Positions 51,776 to 64,000 of a DNA stretch of 64,000 nucleotides are shown here, in pieces; within the stretch, counting starts at the first letter, position 1, and each line of letters starts with the position of its first letter. The notes below the pieces were generated by a model. It had not been told where the DNA came from and made no database searches. It was given only the letters and a program-made list of their open reading frames with translations. A program made the position numbers and the translations under genes. Where the stretch lies: assembly GCA_028023455.1 (NCBI GenBank), contig JAQFVV010006453.1:1224001-1288000 (forward strand), written 5' to 3'. This stretch comes from Epiperipatus broadwayi. Its lineage: Eukaryota; Onychophora; Udeonychophora; Euonychophora; Peripatidae.

Positions 51776-51917
51776 ATATACCTATCTTTCTATCTCTACC
51801 CATTACAAATTGCCTTTCTATCTATATATCTATTAATCTACTGTTTATATGCCAATCTATCTATCCATCTGTCTAACTTTCTATCTATCTATTTAGCTAT
51901 CTGTTTGCATATCTATT

Positions 51918-51952
<35 letters not shown>

Positions 51953-54141
51953 ACACACACAACATACATTATTTTGTTTTTATTTGTTAGGAAAATCAAA
52001 GACTGCTATCTGTTCTCGGGAAAAGTAATGAAAATATCATTTAGAGAAGTTTTTTAACTTTTCAATTTAATGTTTGAAGATTTGTTTCGCTAATATGGAA
52101 AAGAAAAAATTAGTAGGAAGCAAATGATACAAAGTGTTTGACCAAAATATTGATTTTAGATGTCTTTTTTTCTTTCTTCTTTGTGAGTAGATCTTATACC
52201 TGTCTTTAGCAGGAGAATAAGCTCTTACATTCTCCTCTTTTTTTCTTATGCTTTATTTGTGAAACTCTTCTAACATTTATTGATTTTTCTACCTTTAGTT
52301 AATGTCAGAGCTGCATTCCGAGTGCAAAGATTCCCATCAAATAATAAAATCTTTAAAAAGAGGCCTCTTCAAGAGCTTTTAGGAATCATTCACTATTAGA
52401 ATGTATTTTATTTATTATTATTTTTTTGTAAAAAAAAAAAAAAAGGCATATATGTAGCTACATTAAATACAGTTTAAAAAAATATCTGAATAATATAAAG
52501 ATTCTGGAAAATTGTTTTTATTAACTCAATTGCTTTTTCTCGCAACATATACTATATATATTATATAATTAAATATACTATATATTTGTTTTAAAATATT
52601 TATATCAATATCAATTTACAAACGACATTTTATCACTACGATTTTTATATAAATGCTCCCTTAAACAACTTTCTCAATTAACACATTTTTTTAAAATATA
52701 TTTTTAATACAAATATATAATTTATCTTTGCATTAAAGATTAAATATATCTATTAATTCTTATAAGTTTTGCGTGGGTTGACACTCACACTAACTGAACC
52801 ACATTGACAAGTCAAGCCTCATGTTGGAATTTATCTTGGGAGATATTTATATTTTTCTAGTATTTGCAACCATATGTCAAAAAAATTAATGTGTTTACGA
52901 CATTTAAAAAATATATACATAATAATATTTCCTCAGGGATTTGTATTTTTTATAGTCTGTTTAAAGAAAAATATTTTAAAAAGTCAAAAATAGAAGAGAA
53001 TTGTTTCCAAATGGGAAGTCTGTGATAAGAAAATAAAAAGAAGAGGGGAGGGGGAGGTTGAAGGAAAAATGAAGTGATTTTTAAGTATTAAAAAATATAT
53101 TGTTAGCATCATTGTTTTCATTCCATGTGAAAAACATCCATTTTAAACTTGAGCAATCGATATATAATACTCTTCCATGGTCTAATGCAAGGTAACATGT
53201 CAGATAGGTCCTTGAATTGATTCCAGTACTTGTAATTCAGGCTCTCAAATTTCTTATGATCTCTCAAGGAATAATGCCATTCAATTATTTTTAATTACCT
53301 CTTTTTTCTCTCTGAAGTATTTTGTATAAAAATCAATTTGCTGTCTCTCGAAATCACTAACATTTTAAAAATGTATCAGTAATTTTACATATATTTTATT
53401 CTAATATTTTAATTCCAAAAATTTCTATATATGTCAGAATAATTGAAAGTGCATTGATTTGAAAGACCTCTAAACCTAGACTTGATAGTTTCTATTCATC
53501 TTTGGAAGTCTCCAACATTGTGCTATTACTTCAAGAAAATATTTTGAATGCCTAAAAACTTGATTTTTTTGTTAAGTTTATGAAGATTCTTGATTATTTT
53601 TGCATAATAATTGGAATTTTTTTGTATAATAATGTGTAACAATTATTTAAAATAAGGAATATACACTTTGTTGGTATTTTATTTTTAAAAATTGAACGTT
53701 ATATTTTTCACCACAATGTTAACAATATAAATTGTTTTGGAAGCTGTTTACCAGATCGTTTCTTAAAAAATATTGCAATACTGTGAAAATTATTGAAAAT
53801 TTTTAAACTTTTAAAGCTTAATTTTGTAGATTTATCGGATACTGATATTTATTTATTCATACATTTAAATGCAAATGTCAAACAATAAAGATTTTGTTCA
53901 TTTTCTGAAATTAATGATAAAATATCTTTATTGATTTAATTACAATGTAATTTTTTTAATATTTGCAAAAGCCAATAAACATAAGTATCAAATGAATTCA
54001 AATTTATTGTATTTCTGTAGTGTAATTTTCACTACACCACTCTCATGCAAGGCAGAGACTAGTTTCTATCTGATTTTAACGTCTTGTGGAGGGTTGTAAT
54101 CATAAACATATGGCTAAAACATATGAAAAATATCTATAATC
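51776..54141. other. AT-rich interval; (CTAT)n and (TA)n tracts only
   Basis: Degenerate (CTAT)n at 51780-51915 and (TA)n at 51921-51949 produce a spurious frame. Poly-A at 52428-52444 and a polypurine run at 53033-53062 are present. No gene recognised. Confidence 0.45.
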
Positions 54142-54230
54142 ATCAATGCACATTTCATGCTGAGCCTACACTCATCAATTGGCCCAGACCACTTGATGAG
54201 TGTTGGTTCAGCATGAAATGTGCATTGGGG
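54142..54230. mobile_element. Head-to-head palindrome of family F cores, copy 3
   Basis: Two inverted cores (54142-54185 minus, 54188-54230 plus) meet at ggcccagacc. Each reads ttgatgagtg-hairpin-catgaaatgtgcattg. It is the centre of the larger family F element without its outer arms. Confidence 0.75.
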
Positions 54231-54568
54231 ATCACAAATGATTTATATTAATACTGACAGTAGTTTATTTCTACTTTCTTATAATTCATTTTTTTATTAT
54301 GCTGTTTTAGGTTTTACAGATAAAATAATATTAATAATGCATTTTATTGTAAGTATAAAATTTTAAGATTATTAACAATTTATGCAAATAGTTGATTAAA
54401 CAGATCATTTATGCTAGAAAATGTATTTTAACTGTATAGTCACTTAAATTTCTGGAAACCATGTTAGAATCACAGCTCATTTGAATTTAATATAAGTAAC
54501 TGTAAGCAATCTTGGTTGTTCTTAAACTGTTAATGATATTAATCACAATCACAAATATATATATATAT
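54231..54568. other. AT-rich interval before the giant palindrome
   Basis: No supported feature; ends in (TA)n at 54557-54568. Confidence 0.4.
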
Positions 54569-57500
54569 TGTAACCTTATATTTTAGTATAAAATATAAAG
54601 ATCGATATAACTGGTATAAAAATTTCTCTGTCTTCTTTTTGGTGATTTGATTACCTTTGTTTGTGTTTTTGAACAGATTATTTTCTTGCATTCAAGATAA
54701 TTTATTAGAGAGAATAAGTAATATTTTGCCTTACTTATTGTCTGTGTTATTTTAATGTATTTAAATTGCTTCTTTCCATCCATTGATTTGTATCAAAATA
54801 TGTTTAACTTTTTAAAAATTGACAACACATTAAATTTAGTAAAATGTGATTGAAAATAATAATAATTTTTATTTGTTTAAAATAGTCTTAGAAATTATTT
54901 TCATTGAATTAAAAAACCATTTGTTTAACTAATTTTAATTAAAAATAAATAAATAGTAATTACATATGCGTTTCAATGTAAAAAAAAAGAGCGCAATTAA
55001 AGAGATCGTCTGCGATAAGGTTGCTGTTAGAAAAAAAAAAAAGAAAATGGTGTAAGAATAAAATGTATGTAAAATATGATAAACTTATTTTTTAAAAATA
55101 GTTAATAAGTAAACGGATTTACCAAAAAAGTTTTCTACAAATGTAAACATAAAGTGGTGATATTTAATAATAGAATGAAGTGCTAAATTTAAAAATCTGT
55201 TCGGGTCAGCTAGCCAAGTGGATCAAATCGCTAATAATTTTCCAATATTTACACTTTAAAATATGTCGGAGCTTTCACATTTAAAAGCAGAATTAATTGC
55301 AGAATCTCGATATGTTTGGACTATTTTATTATTCTACAATTTGGCAAAACTAAATAGATGTTTTAATTACAGAAGTTTTTTAAATATGAAAACTTTCTTT
55401 TAAAAAAAGAAGAGGTTTAAAATCAAAGTTAAATGTTAAAGTTATTAACATGGTTTAATATTTCCATTTATAATTTAAAATAATATAGCATTGATTAATT
55501 ATTTAACTTTATACTGCCAGTAATGTATTTGCTAGTTAATTTGTTTACCATTTGAATAATGGAAACAGTCTTCAAATAATTAACTAAAACTACTTTCTAA
55601 TTTTATCGTTAATTTGAAATTATTAAATTATTTGCTCTAATTAGTATCCTTAAATTTAAACGTGGATAAATAAATATTAGCCTGGATGTTATAAACTTGG
55701 AACAGTTTTATATAGAAATGTAGAATTTAATAACTTATGAAGAACATTTTCATTTAAACTCTGCATGTCATGTTTTGGAATTGTTTTATATTTATGGAGC
55801 CACATAAAATCATTAATTTAAAAGTGCTTATAATATCTAAGACAAATAGATAGAATTACATTTATGGAATTCAACTATAATTATAATTATCACTTTGTGT
55901 ATTTATTGTTCAAGACATTTTTACATGGATTTCACGGATCATATTTATTATTATAAAATGGTGTACAATTTAATTTGTCACACGCACACTTGCTAGAATT
56001 CATGTATTTAAGTAAGAATGAATTAATTTAATTTTATTGTTATATGAACTTGTATGTGAAGTTCATGAGTTATATTTTATTAGGTTTAAATTAAATTAAT
56101 GGGATTGAATAAAATACTTATTCAAGGGAATAGCGCTTGCAAAAAAGCTTGAAAATTACTAATGAATTTATGATATGTGTCAACCTCTCATGAAGTGTCT
56201 TGTGAGTCTTTCCAGAGTTCTAATCCTATACTAATGTCACTTATATTACATTGTTGCTATGTTTTATTTTAAGCAAGATAATTTAATATATTAGTTGTCC
56301 TGATTAGTAAAACACTTTTTATTATGCAAGAACCCACATCTGCTAAAATGTTAGTGTTTTCTGAATGGTCAGAATAACTGAGGAGGATGATTTTTGCACT
56401 TTAAATGTGAAGTAAATAGTAATATTGCTTTACAATGTTAAAAGGCATTAATCTGTGCTGGTGGTTAATCCGCAGATTAATTAATTGCCACTTTCTGTAT
56501 TTTACACTCATTCCTGTGCTGGTGGTTAATCCGCGGAATTGTGTAATTATATTTATTGCTTTATGATGGTGTATAAATCCACAAGGCACTCAGTGTTATA
56601 TAATTCCTATGTGTAGATGAATGCATCCACAGGAATATGATTTTACTTCATAAATATAAGTTTGGGCAAAGTATTTTGGTTATTCTGCTAAAATCATCTT
56701 CCATTTATAAGCATAATTTATAAGTTAAGTCATAAAGTGTACCAGGACATTCTATCTAAATTACCTCATAATAATTAACTGTTTGTTAATTAGTATTATA
56801 TCTGAATTGAAGTTTAAATTTTCATTTTTATTTCCTACAAATATAATATTATTTATTACATTGTTATAGGTCTACAGTATAGGTTTATTGGTTCTGGAAC
56901 TGACATTGGATATTTCATGAGTTGATGTTGAATTTTTGTATAATTTCCTCAAGACATCAATTATATCAAATTGTAATATAATGTATGATTAGGCTTTATA
57001 AAACTGTACCTATGATATGTTATTGAAGGAAGCCAATGGAATTATAATTTATTTATTTATTTTATTTGTTTATTTATATATTTAGTTATTACATTAAACA
57101 TCAATTACTTATTAGTCATAAAAATTGTAAATAAATATTGATTTATAATTAAACTTACTGTGCCATTGCTATTTGTCATTCATAAAATCAGAAGTTATAT
57201 ATCTTGAATAGAGCATATATTGAAGTACATACTATTGTCAGCATGATATAAGAGTTTAGTAATCTATTTGAATGCTTTTTGTCCTTGGTAGTTTATGATG
57301 TGTAAGGTACAATAAAATCCCATCTATCTTTCCCATCATTTAAGCTTTGCGTAGTTGATTCGAGTACATGATACAAAATTGATTGATTTTATAAACTTAT
57401 AAACAGATTTACCAGATAATGACATGATTAAATGCATTTACTTAATGTTTTAATTGTCATTCATCAGTATAACAAGAGTCTCATTGATATTTATTAAATT

Positions 57501-58140
57501 ATAGAAAAGAACCCAAGTATTCCATGTTTATTTATTATTGCAAAGCTCTTACCTAGACTAGCATTTGTATTAAAAATCATATATGTAATTTTAAAATTCA
57601 TAATCTTTAGTAGTTCCACAAATTATACCATCTTGTTCATGGTCGGCCATAAGGTCTCATGCAATGAAAAATCGCAAATTAAGGTTTGAAGGATAATAAA
57701 ATTGCATACTTATAATTTGTCTAATGTATTTTCACATACTACAATGATAGGTCTTCGCGGTACACCCTGGTTGCGACCAGATTAGATCATAACAATTTTA
57801 TGTTATATCATTAGTTTTGTTTGTGGTAATTTGCTGCAGATTTCGGTTATAGTCTTTGGTGCATAATATAGATGGCATGATATGCTTTTGGTTATAGTTC
57901 TTGGCACCATAATGATGGGAGCATTCAGTTAGATTGATGGGTACGGTTCTTGGCTGCCCAATGATTAAAGCCATTGGTTATAAAGAATTCTATTACAGTT
58001 CTTGGCGCCAATGTGGTAGGCATTGGTACATTCCTTCAGTCTATTAGGTTATAGTAAGGTGGGTCTGATTATAGTAGTTCTCTGACATCAAGGTATTAAG
58101 CTTGATTAATGTTGATGGTTACAGGTGAGTTCTTGGTGCC
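54569..58140. repeat. Giant inverted repeat, left arm (3572 bp)
   Basis: Reverse complement of 58206-61757 along its whole length, with roughly 95% identity by eye and small indels. Outer end TGTAACCTTATATTTTAG. Contains two direct copies of ctggtggttaatccgc 60 bp apart (56457 and 56518) and the motif array at 57843-58199. No recognisable protein: the small mirrored frames at 56401-56589 and 54583-54783 differ from their partners mostly at amino-acid-changing sites. Confidence 0.95.
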
Positions 58141-58199
58141 TGTCAACATGTGGCCTGATTGTCCAATTGATGATGGATACAGGTGAGCTCTTGCACCCC
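57843..58199 (+). repeat. Array of GGTTATAGTTCTTGGYGCC-like motifs near the palindrome centre
   Basis: Six degenerate copies (about 57844, 57889, 57941, 57992, 58117, 58175) spaced about 45-60 bp apart except for one larger gap. The right arm mirrors most of them. Confidence 0.7.
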
Positions 58200-58205
58200 A
58201 TGTGG
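58141..58205. other. Spacer of the giant palindrome
   Basis: About 65 bp unique to the centre. It includes a small perfect-stem hairpin accccatgtggggt (58195-58208, partly overlapping the right arm). Confidence 0.8.
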
Positions 58206-61200
58206 GGTGCCAAGAGCTCACCTGTAACCATCAACATTACTCAAGCTTAATTCCTTGATGTCAGAGAACTGCTATAATCAGACCCACCTTACTATAACCC
58301 AGTAGACTGAAGGAACATACCAATGCCTACTATATTGGCAACCAGAACTGTAATAGAATTCTTTATAACCTATGGCTTTAATCATTGGGCAGCCAAGAAC
58401 TGTACCCATCAATCTAACTGAATGCTCCCATCATTATGGTGCCAGAACTATAACCAAAAGTATATCATGCCATCTATATTATGCACCAAAGACTATAACT
58501 GAAATCTGGAGCAAATTACCACAAACAAAACTAATGATATAATATAAAATTGTTATGATCTAATCTGGTCGCAACCAGAGTGTACCGCGAAGACCTATCA
58601 TAGTAGTATATGAAAATACATTAGACAAATTAAAAGTATGCAATTTTATTATCCTTCAAACCTTAATTTGCGATTTTTCATCGCATGAGACCTTATGGCC
58701 GACCATGAACAAGATGGTATAATTTGTGGAACTACTAAAGATTATGAATTTTAAAATTACATATATGATTTTTAGTACAAATGCTAGTCTAGGTAAGAGC
58801 TTTGCAATAATAAATAAACATGGAATACTTGGGTTCTTTTCTATAATTTAATAAATATCAATGAGACTCTTGTTATATTGATGAATGACAATTAAAACAT
58901 TAAGTTAATGCATTTAATCATGTCATTATCTGGTAAATCTGTTTATAAGTTTATAAAATCAATCAATTTTGTATCATGTACTCGAATCAACTACGCAAAG
59001 CTTAAATGATGGAAAAGATAAATGGGATTTTATTGTACCTTACACATCATAAACTACCAAGGACAAAAAGCATTCAAATATATTACTAAACTCTTATATC
59101 ATGCTGACAATAGTATGTACTTCAATATATGCTCTATTCAAGATATATAAATTCTGATTTTATGAATGACAAATAGCAATGGCACAGTAAGTTTAATTAT
59201 AAATCAATATTTATTTACAATTTTTATGACTAATAAGTAATTGATGTTTAATGTAATAACTAAATACATAAATAAACAAATAAAATAAATAAATAAATTA
59301 TAATTCCATTGGCTTCCTTCAATAACATATCATAGGTACAGTTTTATAAAGCCTAATCATACATTATATTACAATTTGATATAATTGATGTCTTGAGGAA
59401 ATTATACAAAAATTCAACATCAACTCATGAAATATCCAATGTCAGTTCCAGAACCAATAAACCTATAATGTAGACCTATAACAATGTAATAAATAATATT
59501 ATATTTATAGGAAATAAAAATGAAATTTAAACTTCAATTCAGATATAATACTAATTAACAAACTGTTAATTATTATGAGGTAATTTAGATAGAATGTCCT
59601 GGTACACTTTATGACTTAACTTATAAATTATGCTTATAAATGGAAGATGATTTTAGCAGAATAACCAAAATACTTTGCCCAAACTTATATTTATGAAGTA
59701 AAATCATATTCCTGTGGATGCATTCATCTACACATAGGAATTATATAACACTGAGTGCCTTGTGGATTTATGTACCATCATAAAGCAATAAATATAATTA
59801 CACAATTCCGCGGATTAACCACCAGCTCAGGAATGAGTATAAAATACAGAAAGTGGCAATTAATTAATCTGCGGATTAACCACCAGCACAGATTAATGCA
59901 TTTTAACATTGTAAAGCAATATTACTATTTACTTCACATTTAAAGTGCAAAAATCATCCTCCTCAGTTATTCTGACCATTCAGAAAACACTAACATTTTA
60001 GCAGATGTGGGTTCTTGCATAATAAAAAGTGTTTTACTAATCAGGACAACTAATATATTAAATTATCTTGCTTAAAATAAAGCATAGCAACAATGTAATA
60101 TAAGTGACATTAGTATAGGAATAGAACTCTGGAAAGACTCACAAGACACTTCATGAGAGGTTGACACATATCATAAATTCATTAGTAATTTTCAAGCTTT
60201 TTCATAAGCGCTATTCTCTTGAATAAGTATTTTATTCAATCCTATTAATTTAATTTAAACCTAATAAAATATAACTCATGAACTTCACATACAAGTTCAT
60301 ATAACAATAAAATTAATTTAATTCATTCTTACTTAAATACATGAATTCTAGCAAGTGTGCGTGTGACAAATTAAATTGTACACCATTTTATAATAATAAA
60401 TATGATCCGTGAAATCCATGTAAAAATGTCTTGAACAATAAATACACAAAGTGATAATTATAATTATAGTTGAATTCCATAAATGTAATTCTATCTATTT
60501 GTCTTAGATATTATAAGCACTTTTAAATTAATGATTTTACATGGCTCCATAAAAATAAAACAATTCCAAAAACATGACACGCAGAGTTTAAATGAAAATG
60601 TTCTTCATAAGTTATTAAATTCTACATTTCTATATAAAACTGTTCCAAGTTTATAACATCCAGGCTAATATTTATTTATCCACATTTAAATTTAGGGATA
60701 TTAATTAGAGCAAATAATTTAATAATTCCAAATTAACGATAAAATTAGAAAGTAGTTTTAGTTAATTATTTGAAAACTGTTTCCATTATTCAAATGGTAA
60801 CAAATTAACTAGCAAATACATTACTGGCAATATAAAGTTAAATAAATTAATCAATGCTATATTATTTTAAATTATAAACGGAAATATTAAACCATGTTAA
60901 TAACTTTAACATTTAACTTTGATTTTAAACCTCTTCTTTTTATATTTAAAAAACTTCTGTAATTAAAACATCTATTTAGTTTTGCCAAATTGTAGAATAA
61001 TAAAATATTCCAAACATACCGAGATTCTGCAATTAATTCTGCTCTTAAATTTGAAAGCTCTGACATATTTTAAAGTGTAAATATTGGAAAATTAATAGCG
61101 ATTTGCTCCACTTGGCTAGCTGACCTGTACAGATTTTTAAATTTAGCACTTCACTCTATTATTAAATATCACCATTTTATGTTTACATTTGTAGAAAACT

Positions 61201-61757
61201 TTTTGGTAAATCCGTTTACTTATTAACTATTTTTAAAAAATAAGCTTATCATATTTTACATACATTTTATTCTTACACCATTTTCTCTTTTTTTTCTAAC
61301 AGCAACCTTATCGCAGACGATCTCTTTAATTGCGCTCTTTTTTTTTACATTGAAACGCATATGTAATTACTATTTATTTATTTTTAATTAAAATTAGTTA
61401 AACAAATGGTTTTTTAATTCAATGAAAATAATTTCTAAGACTATTTTAAACAAATAAAAATTATTATTATTTTCAATCACATTTTACTAAATTTAATGTG
61501 TTGTCAATTTTTAAAAAGTTAAACATATTTTGATACAAATCAGTGGATGGAAAGAAGCAATTTAAATACATTAAAATAACACAGACAATACGTAAGGCAA
61601 AATATTACTTATTCTCTCTAATAAATTATCTTGAATGCAAGAAAATAATCTGTTCAAAAATGCAAACCAAGGCAATCAAATCACCAAAAAGAAGACAAAG
61701 AAAATTTTATACCAGTTATATCGATCTTTATATTTTATACTAAAATATAAGGTTACA
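58206..61757. repeat. Giant inverted repeat, right arm (3552 bp)
   Basis: Mirror of the left arm, ending ctaaaatataaggttaca at 61757. Beyond it the two flanks share nothing but AT-richness. Arm lengths differ by only about 20 bp. Confidence 0.95.
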
Positions 61758-62249
61758 GTTTATATATATTATTTAAATCACTGCTGTAAAATAAACATGC
61801 TCCATTCAATTAAATTGATAGTTATATTTTCATTTTCAATAATGCAATAACTAATATATATATATATATTGAACCGGTTGTTTTATCAGCTTCAAAAGTT
61901 CTATCGCAAAATTAAAATTAATTTTATTGTTTTTATAAAATTTTAAAAGAAAACTATTTAAAAGATTTGTATATTATTTTTTTAGGTATTAGAGTACATG
62001 CAATTACACACATACTTATTTACCTGGAAAATTCATTGATTTTTATTTTCAAAAGATTTTAGTTTAAAATCTTTTTTTTAATCTATTTGTAAAAATGTTC
62101 TAATTTAAAAGTTTTAATATTTTGGAAAAAGATTTTACTTTTGAAAGTTTTGATTGCATTCCTGGTTTTTTTACTTTTGATTGTAATCTATTTTTAATTT
62201 ATTTTAAAAAGAAAAGCTGAGACTTAATTTTGCATTGATTTATTTTTAA
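61758..62249. other. AT-rich interval, nothing recognised
   Basis: No supported feature; (TA)n at 61853-61870. Confidence 0.4.
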
Positions 62250-62835
62250 TTAATAAGATAGGAGCCCTGGTAAGATGTTTTTTAATTATGATTAAATCTG
62301 AGATAGAGATTTGCCCTGGGCAAAAACTTCTAATTAAAGATGATTCAGGAGATAAGAGTGCATATAAATAGCCCTGGAATTTTGGACTGATTATTATTCA
62401 GCTTCTTATTTTTATATTCAGCTCATTATGAGTATTGCTTCAGCTTTTAGTATGGTACCAGTGATATCTATTCTAATTGCCATGCTGCCTTAAATTTTAA
62501 AGATTGCTATCAGCAGATATCATACTACAGACTACTATTTGCTAAATAGCATTACTCTCTGCAAAATGCTAAACTTACCCACCAGGAGGACTCTTTTCTA
62601 CAACATGCAGTGCTAAATCACACCAAAAATGGGTGCTGGATCCCAAGTTGTTCCTTCAAAAGTCATGACATAAAAGCTTAAACAAGAACAGTTGCAGAGC
62701 TTGCATCCACATTCTCTACCAAAGAGATATAAATTAAAAGCCTTCATAATGGACTTTAGTCAGAAATAATTTTGCATATCCCACTGGAAGAAATCTGATA
62801 GACTTTTCATTAGGCCTTGAGGTAAAGATTTAAGC
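62250..62835 (+). promoter_or_regulatory. Less AT-rich island with TATA box; possible LTR or promoter relic
   Basis: catataaatagccctgg at 62360 is a good TATA-box match, in a 580-bp stretch clearly richer in G and C than its flanks. It is followed by repeated TTCAGCT motifs (62399-62443). Layout parallels 36091-36730. No ORF follows. Confidence 0.3.
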
Positions 62836-63465
62836 TTTCAACTTTTATTTTGATATTAAACCATTATTTATTAGAATATAATAAATTTGACCTCATTTGA
62901 TAGATATTTTTGTTTAGAAATTAAATAAATTTTTAAAAATCACATTTGATTTTCAGAATTATTTTAAAAATTGGATTTTAATCAAACAAAATGCTGTCAC
63001 ATCATCAAATTTCAGGTGGAGCTGATTCAATTTGCAAAATGAATAAAATCTTTTTTATTTAAAGTTTGTTTTAAAAATCTGAATGAATTATTTTTAAAAA
63101 CTGCTAAATCTATCAATTTATGCTTTAAACGTTTAAAAAATTTTTGTAATTTTTACTATTTTGCTAAATACTATAATAATCTACTGAGCGACCTCATTTC
63201 TAGACAAGTGTGTTTCCTGTGACCATAATCTTTATAGTAAAAATATTCAGAAGAAAATGTTCTTTTATATTTAAAAATAAAACATTTCTGTAAAAAATAA
63301 ATATGTAATAACATTTATTTTTAATTTTTAATAATTATTACACAATTACAATACAAATATATTCAGAAACTTTTAAAAAAAAATCAAGTTTTAAACCATC
63401 AATATTTTCTCATTGATCGTAATATTTTCTCAAAGTAATCTCACAAAGTTTAAGAGCACAATATT
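62836..63465. other. AT-rich interval, nothing recognised
   Basis: No supported feature. Confidence 0.4.
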
Positions 63466-64000
63466 ATAATGATCAGAAAGAAAGTGAAGATTGAATCTAC
63501 CACAATCTGCACTACATGAACGTCATCTAGGCATTTGAGCCTGAAAAATTTATAAAGTAGGCACATACATGCTGTTAAGATTCCACTTTATTTAAATCTT
63601 CAGATCGTTAGCCCAAGTCACTAGCTCATGGAGATGCAGAGATAATAAATAACTTGTTTTAATTGCATCTTAAATATATATATATATATATATATAAATG
63701 AAAGCCACTGCCAGTAATTAACAAACAAATATTTATTAATGCACGTATAAATAAATTTTGAGGAATCCATTCAACATTTTATATTTTTATATTAACTTTT
63801 AATTTTGTATTTAAATAGATTGCAATAATGAGTTTAATATTTTATTTAGGGGGTTGAATATGAAAAGACTACATAGATCTGCATTTGAAAAGAAAATATT
63901 CTATCCCTTATTTAACCTTAGGCCAAAAATTTTCAGTCAAACCGGCATCAATCCATCTGATACATTAATGTATTCAAATGTAGCATGAAAATACAACAGC
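63466..64000 (+). repeat. Dispersed repeat R2, second copy, cut by window end
   Basis: Aligns with 28224-28785 in the same orientation, with an extra (TA)n at 63673-63697 in this copy. It continues past the window. Confidence 0.75.

Noticed and set aside
51722-52057. Plus-strand 111-codon frame rich in Y, L, I and S
   Set aside because: Produced by degenerate (CTAT)n and (TA)n repeats.
56401-59943. Mirrored 62- and 66-codon frames in the two palindrome arms (56401-56589/59755-59943 and 54583-54783/61543-61743)
   Set aside because: The mirror arrangement follows from the palindrome. The differences between partners mostly change amino acids, and no motif or start context supports coding.

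Overview
The window reads as a gene-poor, very AT-rich stretch of an animal nuclear genome. The combination of dense (TA)n, (GATA)n and (ATT)n microsatellites, tRNA-derived SINEs, Tx1/L1-like, RT-only and Penelope-like retroelement relics and Ty3-like LTR elements suggests a lophotrochozoan; a cephalopod such as an octopus is my best guess, but this is inference. I found no convincing host exon, rRNA gene or functional tRNA gene. Nearly everything recognisable is transposable-element DNA or repeat, and most coding regions are broken.

Left part (1-12.9 kb). A Penelope-like RT scrap lies at 170-490 (-). A nearly complete but frameshifted Tx1/L1-group non-LTR retrotransposon (3.0-8.46 kb, minus strand) has an ORF1 with a CCHC knuckle and an AT-hook, and an ORF2 with APE endonuclease, YMDD reverse transcriptase and a C-terminal CCHC. 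Both of its ends lie in (ATT)n microsatellite. Around it are 3'-terminal scraps of a second LINE family (2.6 kb, 9.6 kb, 10.6 kb, and again 44.2 kb), a TA-flanked MITE (8.96-9.19 kb), SINEs and a second Penelope-like RT scrap.

Middle (12.9-30 kb). The best preserved element is an LTR retrotransposon at 13612-21355 (minus strand). It has 1.9-kb TG...CA LTRs, a polypurine tract, a primer-binding site, an intact 667-codon gag and an aspartic protease in the -1 frame, but no room for reverse transcriptase or integrase. It sits inside a dispersed repeat whose uninterrupted copy is at 27.06-27.91 kb. Next to it, in the opposite orientation, is a badly decayed Ty3/gypsy gag-pro-RT-RH-IN relic (22.1-24.95 kb), whose gag and protease resemble those of the intact element. 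A LINE 3' end, a tandem duplication, a palindromic SINE and a 1.8-kb repeat (possible solo LTR) follow.

Right part (30-64 kb). Long AT-rich stretches without recognisable features are broken by a 760-bp (GATA)n array, a Penelope-like GIY-YIG endonuclease relic, an RT-encoding LINE relic (48-49.4 kb), short tRNA-only SINEs with perfect 19-20 bp target-site duplications, palindromic SINEs carrying a hammerhead-like core, and a giant inverted repeat (54569-61757) with two 3.55-kb arms around a 65-bp spacer.

The pieces do not form a pathway. They are successive layers of retroelement insertion. The most interesting items are the gag-pro-only LTR element with a duplicated primer-binding junction, the giant palindrome, the microsatellite-flanked LINE and the hammerhead-like foldback repeat family.
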